This document shows, in pieces, positions 56,146 to 64,000 of a stretch of DNA of 64,000 nt. Source of the DNA: Asterias amurensis. Taxonomy: Eukaryota > Echinodermata > Asteroidea > Forcipulatida > Asteriidae. The position numbers were made by a program, and so were the translations under genes. The stretch spans positions 3,487,001 through 3,551,000 of the forward strand of contig NC_092648.1 in assembly GCF_032118995.1 (NCBI RefSeq), written 5' to 3'. How positions within the stretch are numbered: position 1 is the first letter of the stretch; the number at the start of each line of letters is the position of its first letter. The notes below the pieces were generated by a model, which searched no databases, was not told the origin of the DNA, and saw only the letters and a program-made list of their open reading frames with translations.

Positions 56146-59100
56146 TCATCTTGATGACCCCATGGGAGGAATACACACAGCGTCAGGGAGCACAGAGGTC
56201 AAGTCCTCAATCCGACACCGATGGCCTTCCCTCAGATCCTCCAACTCCACTTTCAATTGCTCGACGACCGCCGAGAGTCTCGTGATCTCGTCCTGGATGT
56301 GGATTCTATTGACTGGTTCATTCTGAGCTGCAGAGGGCGCTTTAGATTGTTTGCTTGTGAGATGGAACCTGGTAGTCTGATGAGAGTGTCGTCTTGTTGA
56401 AGTTGCTGTGGGAGGTGGAGCGAGTCTGGACCTGACGTCTTCTGCAATCAAAGACAGCTTAGAGGTGTATCTAGCCTGTTTGTAAAAAACACAATGGCAC
56501 ATTCATATAAAAAAATTCCCTTAAAGTGTCTCTAGCCTGTTTGAAAAAACATATTGGCACATTTATCACAAAATTTTCCCTTTAAGTGTCTGTATTCGTA
56601 TGGTAATTACTCTGAAGAATGAATGGCAATAAAAAACAAACGAGGTAAGAAGTACAGAAGATAGTATAATGCATTTTGAGTAACATTTCACCTCAAAGTC
56701 CTAGGGTTATAGAAAAAGATATCACCTTTTTTGCCCCCCAAAAATTCAATAAATATTGGTATTTGGAACCATTTGGTTGGTTTAATCCGATAAAAATGTA
56801 GATGTACATATATACATCTGGTCCTCCAAAAACTAACATGTTAAAGACAGTGGACACTATTGGTAAAAAATATTACTCAAAATAATTATTGGCATAAAAC
56901 CTTTCTTGCTGACGAGTAATGGGGAGAGGTTGATGGTATAAAACATTGTGAGAAACGGCTCCCTCTGAAGTGCCATTGTTTTCAAGAAAGAAGTAATTTT
57001 CCACGAATTTGAATTCGAGACCTCAGGTTTAGAACTTGAGGTCTCGAAATCAACCATCTAAATGCACACAACTTCGTGTGACAAGGGTTATTTTTCTTTC
57101 ATTATTATCTCGCTAGTTCGATGACCGATTGAGCTCAAATTTTCACAGGTTTGTTATTTTATGCATATGTTGAGATACACCAACTGTGAATGCTAGTCTT
57201 TGACAATTACCAATAGTGTCCACTGTCTTTAAACAAATTATTTCAAAAGGTGCCATTTTTTAAATATCACAAAAAATTTATGTACAAATAGGAAGAATAA
57301 CCACTAAATACACAATCTGAAGCGCAAAAAAAAACCACCAGGTACTGAAATAGTTCATATAAAAATTTTTAAAACCTGATAATCTTACATCTTCAGAAGA
57401 GCCATCATCGTCAACGAGGCGTTCAAGTTGCTGAGTGCATCCTTCCAAATCGATAAGCATCTCCATGAGGTCACCTGACCTCGGTGAGGAATTAGGTTTG
57501 GTGGAGTCATCGGCTTCTTCTTCCTCTAGATCAACTTGAGAGTCTTGAAGCTTTGCGTCCAGCACACTCTCCTGCAAGATTAAAAGCAAAGTATACCATT
57601 GGTTTTTTGGCACTGTTTGAATGTTTCAATCCTATGATGCAATAAAACTTACCCATGAAATTTAATTTCAAAAAGTGGTTGTTGAGATATCGCCAAAATG
57701 CAGAGGGAATAAAGCACACTTTATACTTCCTGATTGCGCTTAAAGGATTTTGAAGTCACAGCCCTGTATTTGCTGCAAATGTTTGAAGAAGTACTCAAAA
57801 ATACCTCAGACAGTTTCGCTATTCCTTTTGGTGGAGAGCGCGTCACGTGGGTGTGTATAAACCTTTGTTTATGACCGGTAAAAAGTGTTAATTCATTGGC
57901 GTGACACGCGACCTTGCACTTGTTCTTTTAAGACAGTTTCTTCACGCGATACGCGCACAGCAGTCCCTTATAAGGAGTTGCTTACCCCAGGGCGGTGGAG
58001 GGCCTTACCATTTCATAGCTGGAGGGGTGTTGTGTTGAAAGAAATCATTCAACAATTATAATTTTTGCATTTATTTTTGCTTTTTGACCAAAAGTGATGA
58101 TGTTTTTGACCGAAAAGGTATTTATGAATGGGAATCAAAGTATGTTGAATCGGTTTTCAACTAGTGGTTTAAACCCGCCAAGGCCTGGTTCTTTATAATT
58201 TACCACGACTTCGTCTCGGTAAAATTATCAAGAACCAGGCCTCGTTGGGATTAAACCACTAGTTGAAAACCTCTTCACCACACATTGATTCCCTTATTTA
58301 GCACAGCTCAATCTTCTGAATTATTTGTTGCCAAAAAGGTGCGTTGCATATAAATTATTAGTATGACAGATCCAACCTACCATCCATTGCCAGAAGGTTT
58401 GTTGCTGCTCCTGCCATCGGATGCAGATGTGAAGTCTGGATTGCTCTGCCTCTAAGAAGTCATGATGCTACAAGAAAATCACGCAATGAAAATTATTATT
58501 ATTTTCACTCTTGTGATGAAATAGACTTGTGGACAAGTCGTTAATGGTCCCACGTAGTGAGATGGTCGAGTTGCAGCGGTGCTCTCGCCAGGTCACTGCA
58601 CTCGTGCGAACTGCTTCGGACTGCTTCGGCAACCAGCAGTTCGCACGAGAGCAGTGAAGCATCGCCACAACTTGACTATCTCACCCTGTGGGACCATTAA
58701 AGACTTGTCCACAAGTCAAGTGATGAAACAAAACAAAGACGAAGGCTCTTGGCAAAAATAGTAGTCTTAATGGGGGGGGGGGGTCATATTTATTTCAGTA
58801 GATTGAAGTGATAATTAGGAATCAAAGGACCCCACTGAAACATCTGACTACCCATTCATTATCAATGTGGTTTTGAACATAGTTGAAGGGGTTCAAAGGG
58901 TGAGTTATGTCGTGTATTTCTGCGGCAACCGTATTCATTATGTGAACGGCAAATACAAATGTTTTATCAATCGCTTACCGTCTTGAGTTGGTCTGAATGC
59001 CTGGTGATGAAGGTTTCAAACGGTGACAGATGCGAGGTATCCATGGAAACACTTAATCCTTGGGTTGCTACGTGAATCTGATAAACGAAAGGAATTACAG

Positions 59101-60890
59101 TAATAATTAAAAGATTTAGGGGCGCATATTTTGACAATCATACTTTAGAAGGCAGATGCTGAAAATGATAAAAGAATTTTATTCTTTAAATAACCAGCTT
59201 TAACAGCAAATTTATGCTTACTAACAGAGTTTCCAGTTTATAGCACTGCTTACCGTCAGCACATGAAAAGGCATGGTGCTAAATGTATACAAATTAATGA
59301 CATAAAAATGCAAATCCATGGTAAGCGCGCAAACTGGTCACTAAATTTTCTTGCTAACCTGTGAAAGGCCTACAGGGTTATTATATTATGGTTAGCCCAA
59401 AATTTGCTTACGATTAAAGGCAGTGGACACTATTGGTAATTGGGAAGACTAGCCTTCACAGTTGGTGTATCTCAACATATGCATAAAATAATTAACCTGT
59501 GCAAATTTGAGCTCAATCGGTCATCAAAGTTGCGAGATAATAATGAAAGAAAAACAACCCTTGTCACACGAAGTTGTGTGCATTTAGATGGTTGATTTTG
59601 AGACCTCAAGTTCTAAACCTGAGGTCTCAAAACCAAATTCGTGGAAAAATACTTCTTTCTCGAAAACTATGGCATTTCATAGGGAGCCGTTTCTCACAAT
59701 GTTTTATACCACCAACCTCTCCCCATTACTCGTAATCAAGTAAGATTTTATGCTAATAATTATTTTGAGTAAATACCAATAGTGTCCACTGCCTTTAAGC
59801 AGCGCTATGAAATTGATCCCCGGGTCCACAGATGTGAAAGGCAGTGAAGAAATCCCACAGTCAACCCGAATGTATCAAAAACTTACAAGAGACTACGTTT
59901 TACCTGGTGAGTGAGGCTACAAAATTCCTGTTGTTGGACGTACAAGCGCCTCATTGCCATTCTACATCGTCCGACCATCCACCCCAGCCTCTTAGCACAG
60001 TCACTCGGCAGCAAGTCACCGGAGATGGAGTTACTAGCTCCTTTCATCCTCGTCATGGCCTTTACGACCTCCTCAAGGTGTAAGTGCGCCGTGTCGGCTA
60101 CCGCCATCGCCCTGTCATCAAGAATGATATCAGCTAGGATATCCGTCTTGGCCAAGAGCCAGGCGCATGCAAGAAGCACCTCACGACTTCCCCCACTCAT
60201 GTCATCTGGAAGGCGATATAGCTTGTTACACCGATAACCCTCTGCCCACATAGCATGCTTTGTTGAGGAGATGCGGTGAGTTGGTCTTGTGTGGCGTGCT
60301 GCGTCTGTCTTAGATGGGATGCACTTGTGGGTGTTATAGTGGGCGAGGGAGTAAAGGAGTGACCATAACGGAGCAACCTAAAAATAAAAATAAAATAAAT
60401 AAATCAGTTATTGTGGTGTCCTTGCCAAGAGGTCTAGCTCATCGGACTCTAGCCCTGCCGGCTTTTACTTTTGTTTTATACTACAGTACAGAGAAAGAGT
60501 CCTAATGGACCCCTGCTCTGGTGTCGTCAGCAGCAGAGTGTTCGTTTGAATCCCGGTCATGAAACTTGTACCCTTGAGCAAGGCTACTATCCATAACTGC
60601 TTGAAAAAGATGGGATGGTAATGCACTAACAGTCAGGCTTCAAGTGGATGATGGTAGAGGGGTTACCCTGTTTCAGCCCCAGGAGTAGAAGGCAGCGTGC
60701 CCCTGTTGACAGTTGACAAATATATTGAACTATGAACCATGAATATACTTACAGCTTCTGGTTTGTTGAACTTGGCCTGCCTGAAGATCTCTGGGGTGAG
60801 TCCGGTAATTCCTTTAAGATTCAGGAGTTGACATAGAGACCCGATGGCGTCCCTCGGCCGTCCGGCTGATGACCTTGAGGATGCCATCAT
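56146..60890 (-). CDS. TEDC1: Tubulin epsilon and delta complex protein 1
   Basis: Six coding exons, all in phase 0: 60753-60890, 59904-60377, 58979-59077, 58381-58467, 57389-57571 and 56146-56475, giving 436 residues (human TEDC1 is about 426). The order of conserved pieces fits the family: LTPEIFRQAKFNKPEA near the start, VAPLWSLLYSLAHYN, then RLPDDMSGGSREVLLACAWL, VQQQEFCSLTHQ, QQQTFWQWM, an acidic linker, and a C-terminal coiled coil (ITRLSAVVEQLKVELEDL). The family partners TEDC2 with delta- and epsilon-tubulin to stabilise triplet microtubules of centrioles; this follows from the family, not the sequence alone. MITEs occupy three introns. Identification is by remembered similarity. Confidence 0.88.
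56460..56590. repeat. ~60 bp duplication of the exon 6 acceptor of TEDC1
   Basis: CTAGCCTGTTTGTAAAAAAC...CCCTTAAAGTGTC at the intron/exon edge is copied directly upstream as CTAGCCTGTTTGAAAAAAC...CCCTTTAAGTGTC. The upstream copy carries a second CAGGCTAG acceptor that would give a different frame downstream. Confidence 0.75.
56841..57232. mobile_element. MITE family A, copy 10, TEDC1 intron
   Basis: A full-length copy bounded by TTAA, with the central palindrome (TCGAGACCTCAGGTT, AACTTGAGGTCTCGA). It lies between coding exons 5 and 6. Confidence 0.85.
58150..58272. mobile_element. Foldback element, TEDC1 intron
   Basis: GGTTTTCAACTAGTGGTTTA and its inverted match TAAACCACTAGTTGAAAACC enclose GCCTGGTTCTTTATAATTTA and its partner. 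Almost the whole ~120 bp is one hairpin. Confidence 0.8.
58510..58725. mobile_element. Second foldback element, TEDC1 intron
   Basis: GACTTGTGGACAAGTC...AATGGTCCCAC is mirrored by GTGGGACCATT...GACTTGTCCACAAGTC. The inner arms include GTTCGCACGAGAGCAGTG and its partner. It is between coding exons 3 and 4. Confidence 0.8.
59414..59798. mobile_element. MITE family A, copy 11, TEDC1 intron
   Basis: Bounded by TTAA (ATTAAAGGCAGTGGACACT at the left, AGTGTCCACTGCCTTTAA at the right). Ends and interior are close to the commonest form, so it is one of the youngest copies. Confidence 0.85.
60404..60650 (+). repeat. SINE copy in TEDC1 intron
   Basis: Shares CTCTGGTGTCGTCAGCAGCAGAGTG and the B box GTTTGAATCCC with the SINE at 45-450, followed by CTTGAGCAAGGCTACTATCC. 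It lies between coding exons 1 and 2. Confidence 0.6.
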
Positions 60891-60905
60891 CTAATAGACT
60901 GCCCT

Positions 60906-61893
60906 CTAGTGACGAACAAAAATAAAACAAGAAATTGTATTTATTGTGCATTTTTCAAGCCCAGTACGCCCATCAATACTGCCTTAAAAATCCACCTTGC
61001 ATCAGCCCCTAAATACATCTGATATGATGAAATTGCATTTGGGATAAAGAATTGCATATGCCTAGGTGATTTTTTTTCACAGAACGCAGGAAATAATGAG
61101 TTTAAATAGCCCACACATATTAATATGGGTAAAACCAAACTTCTGATTGATATTGTTTGCAAAAGCTGCTAAAAAACTTGCATCAAGCAGAAAGAAGAGC
61201 TCAACCCACAGGACAAAGTTAAACCTTGAAAACAATAGAAGTTAATACAGAGAGGTGCGTGACAGATCAAGCGATCTGTAATCTTATTATCAAAAAATGT
61301 TGATATCTGCGATTATCAGACATAAAACCTCAAAACCCTGATTTTTCCTTTGACTGACTGATTGGAATGTTGCACAACTTACACTCGCACACACATACAG
61401 CATAAATATGGCGGAGTTCCATGTCACTGCGAGTCAAAAGCGGCCCAATTTTGACCATTGTTTACAAACTGTGATGTTATTTTTCTCTCTTTTTTTTCTG
61501 GATGGTAGGCCTATAGTATACAAAAAAGCTATGCGGTAACCCTTCTTCTCAGGTAAGGAAAAAATTCAGTGGTTTTGGAGTTAATTAAGGGCCGATAAAT
61601 TGGTGGCGACGTACGGAAAATTATCCCCGCCCCCATCCGTAGACCCTGGTGGTGCCAACACACTGATACGCCACACTGTCACCACACTGTATCTGTCACC
61701 GACTGTCTGTGCACAAACACCCAGCGTGCCCAAGATTCAGAACTTAAACTACAAAATGAATGAACCTAAGCTTGGTGGGGACACACAACCGCACAGTACA
61801 CGTTCATTGAAGATTTTGTTCCCAGCACAATGTTATATTTAATACTTAAGTCACACCTTACAAGAAATTCACAAATCGAAAACTAATACTTAC
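60906..61893 (-). other. TEDC1 5' intron, inferred
   Basis: A donor (GTAAGTATTAG on the minus strand, 61893 downward) and an acceptor (GTCACTAG at 60906-60913) bracket this stretch, leaving 15 untranslated bases before the ATG. I see no other gene in it. Confidence 0.5.
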
Positions 61894-62040
61894 GAACTTA
61901 TCTGAAGTTTGCAGTCACTGTTTTAAAATCGTCGCCTAAATTTGTCGAAATCCATGTGTATTGAAGAGCGCCCTCCATTGGCAGAGTTATTTAAGGCTCT
62001 GGCTGTCAAAAGGGGGCGGGGCGTGGGTGCGGGCGGGGCC
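61894..62040 (-). promoter_or_regulatory. TEDC1 noncoding first exon and promoter
   Basis: Above the donor at 61893 the minus strand carries CCAATGG (61975-61981) and two GC boxes (GGGGGCGGGGCGTGGG on the plus strand, about 62012-62027, and CGGGCGGGGC after it). No TATA box is evident. The layout fits a housekeeping-type promoter with transcription starting roughly at 61900-61960. Confidence 0.5.
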
Positions 62041-63185
62041 CTCTCCAAGTATAACAATAAGCGCTCTGTTGAAAACAAAAATTCATACTATTTTGAGGTC
62101 CAAAGTTAATATTGTTTGGATCAAATGATTGTGCTCGAAGTGCTGTGCACTTGTATAATTAATGCCATTGTTTGGAATTTCATTTGGACGGACAAACAAG
62201 ATGGAACCCACCCCCCCCCCCCTCACAAAAACATACAAACTAGCCTACTGTGACTCTGGAGTTTAGGGATTTCATCCTCCATGGGCAGGTGTATAGGCCT
62301 ATATTGAACAATAAAACTGGGTATTTTTTTATACTAGGAACTCTTGAACAATATTAATGGTAAATGGAGTATTTGCTTTCACTTGTGGCTCAAGTCAGGC
62401 GACGAGTTACCATCAGTCTATTATAACCACCACAATTGTCGCACTCATTGCAGAATGTGAAAATAATGTCTCAATTATGTTTCTACGAAGCCCAAACGTG
62501 ATTATTTTATAGAGGAATTGTAGACCATTCATTAATGACGATCTGAAAGCACTAAGACTTATTATAAAAAATAACATGTTATGGTACAGTTGGCAGTGAG
62601 ACTGAGACACATAAGAGGTGACAGGAAAACTCAGATAATGTGGGGGGGGGGCGTGCCCTCGTTCCGGCTGTGCGACCAACCATCAGAAGTATTCTGCTAC
62701 ATCATTATCATAATAATCCTCAAATCATCTACAGCCGTATTATAGTTTGGTACCATCTGTTTGCCATTGGTAAAGATTTAGGCCTACACACACTGGAATA
62801 ATAAACCAGCATCTATGTGTCCGACCTGTGTGCACATCCCTCAACCAAGGCTGTGCTCAGTCAGTGTGAGACCAGCCTTTATTGCATACAAAACTGAAGG
62901 TTTATTAGGTTTTTGTTCACCAGCCCATACACACACTATACGGGTCGGCTAGCTGTGTCCACATGAACTTTGTGAATGCCAAAACGTATTCTTGTTATTC
63001 CTCCATGGTCTACACCTTTAGGCAATTTTTTCTATTTGAAGAAAAGTCTGATTTAGGAGCTGCTGATAATCTCTAATGTGATGCTACTAAGTTCGGTGGG
63101 TCAGAGTTAGCATGATGTGGAAGCGGTTGGAGAACTCGAATTCAACGGGAGTGAGGTCGCGGTGGTAATTGCTATCAACTTTACA
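62041..63185. other. Intergenic space between divergent genes
   Basis: It contains C/G runs near 62210 and 62642 and AT-rich text. No gene is recognised. Confidence 0.5.
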
Positions 63186-63189
63186 ACGT

Positions 63190-63365
63190 GAAATCAGCTT
63201 TCTCATGAAGACGATCAGAGCATACTGATCGAAACGTCAAGTTGAAACCAACGGTTCTTTTTATAGAACCATCCAACTCATTTTAGAGATCGTCATCACA
63301 TAGTGTTACCGCAAGCCTTCACTATTATCGGTTTTCCACTATGCAAAGTTTCAAATCCTACTTAA
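63190..63365 (+). repeat. Hairpin repeat with hammerhead-like core (Penelope-like candidate), old fragment
   Basis: The clearest copy of the three: a CTGAAGA-related CATGAAGA, then CGATCAG, a 6-base loop, CTGATCG and AAACGTC, followed by AACGGTTCTTTTTATAGAACC. It lies just upstream of the potassium channel start codon, probably in its 5' region. Noncoding remnant. Confidence 0.45.
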
Positions 63366-63432
63366 CGTGAAACTAATTATTTGAAGCTTTTTTAAGTTCA
63401 TGCTGGATTTATAAATAACTGAGGAGAAAACG

Positions 63433-63754
63433 ATGTCTGCGCTTACGGAAAACAGTTACTTCCGATTTATGGTGCTGACTTTAGGCTATGTTGCCTACCT
63501 GTGTGTCGGTGCCGGAGTTTTTGTCGCCTTCGAACAGCCAGTGGAGAGCGAATACAAACGAAAGCTACAGGATGCTACGGGAACATTCCTTCACGAGAAC
63601 CCTTGCGTGGACCCGGTGAAACTTCAGGGGTTCGTGGAGGAGGTTATGACGGCGGGGAGTAAAGGGATCAAGCTGGAACCTGATGGCTCGTCCTTTACGG
63701 TCTGGAACTTTGCCTCGGCTGTCTTCTACAGTGTCACGCTTGTTACAACCATCG
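63433..63754 (+). CDS. Two-pore-domain potassium channel, first coding exon (TWIK-like), partial
   Basis: A 107-codon exon opens with ATG after AGGAGAAAACG and ends at a GTTAGT donor after the first pore motif. Residues 11-33 form membrane helix M1 (FRFMVLTLGYVAYLCVGAG). The extracellular cap follows, with Cys58 (HENPCV) at the place of the cap cysteine that links subunits in many family members. Then comes pore helix 1 (WNFASAVFYSVTLVTTIG), which would continue as TTIGYG, the K+ filter. Such channels pass background K+ current and set resting potential at the plasma membrane. The similarity in M1 and pore is greatest to the KCNK1/KCNK6 group, a tentative subfamily call. Later exons lie beyond the window. 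Confidence 0.88.
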
Positions 63755-64000
63755 GTTAGTTTTTGGTTTGCCAAATAGTTATTTAGATAGTCAAGAATAT
63801 TTTGAATAAATTATAAAGGGAAACACCTTTTTAGGTTGCAAGCACTGTGTTGCAAAAAGGCACGAAACATGGGATGCGTCCAAATTGTTTTTAGTGAACA
63901 CAATTACAAGGTATGATTGTTAGTATCATGCTGTGACAACCGTCGGTTAGTTTTTGGTTTGACAAATAATTATTTAGATTGTCAAGAATACTATTTTATA
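63745..64000 (+). repeat. Duplication of the channel exon's 3' edge
   Basis: ACAACCATCGGTTAGTTTTT...ATTTAGATAGTCAAGAATA at 63744-63800 recurs at 63938-63996 with a few changes (ACAACCGTCGGTTAGTTTTT). Only the last ~10 coding bases and the intron start are copied, giving a decoy donor about 194 bp downstream. Confidence 0.85.

Noticed and set aside
59883-60251. Plus-strand frame of 108 codons at 59911-60237
   Set aside because: It is the shadow of TEDC1 coding exon 2 on the opposite strand.

Overview
This looks like a piece of an echinoderm nuclear genome, most likely a sea star. The evidence is AT-rich sequence, genes split by short introns with GT/AG borders, and at least eleven copies of a ~360-390 bp miniature inverted-repeat element with AGGCAGTGGACACTATTGG ends, which I associate with asteroid genomes from memory. 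tRNA-derived SINEs with ATT-rich tails, many other small inverted-repeat elements and a CR1/L2-type LINE fragment fit the same picture. The host assignment is inference; no bacterial or viral gene layout is present.

Layout. 1-17.9 kb is gene-poor. It holds a tandem series of exon-like units without an open frame (1.3-5.0 kb), two abutting satellites (8.8-10.35 kb), an AT-rich block built by repeated duplication (11.0-14.8 kb), a three-copy ~360 bp repeat (14.9-15.9 kb) and a LINE 3' end (17.05-17.56 kb). 17.93-24.0 kb is a ~6 kb minisatellite with a 60 bp unit, open on both strands over long stretches and flanked by two related sequences. 24.5-34.3 kb appears to contain a minus-strand gene of unknown function. 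I can see five or so exons of it, interrupted by an (AAT)n tract, a 140 bp three-copy repeat and an hAT-like element.

37.77-52.98 kb is the main gene. It runs on the minus strand and encodes a very large type I membrane protein of about 3,470 residues: signal peptide, basic cleavage site, 17 CUB domains, a Thr/Gln/Ser-rich stalk, a proline stretch, an unassigned glycosylated region, one transmembrane helix and a short tail. Nearly all of it lies in one 9.8 kb exon. Inside CUB 14 the frame shifts and then shifts back, which would truncate the protein if real.

56.15-61.95 kb is a complete minus-strand TEDC1 gene (tubulin epsilon/delta complex subunit, 436 residues, six coding exons plus a 5' noncoding exon with CCAAT and GC boxes). 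63.43-63.75 kb is the first coding exon of a divergent, plus-strand two-pore-domain potassium channel (TWIK-like) that continues beyond the window.

The genes do not form a functional cluster. The most interesting features are the multi-CUB protein with its unassigned central region, the both-strand-open 60 bp array with duplicated flanks, the exon-like tandem units, and four independent small duplications that each copy an exon-intron junction.
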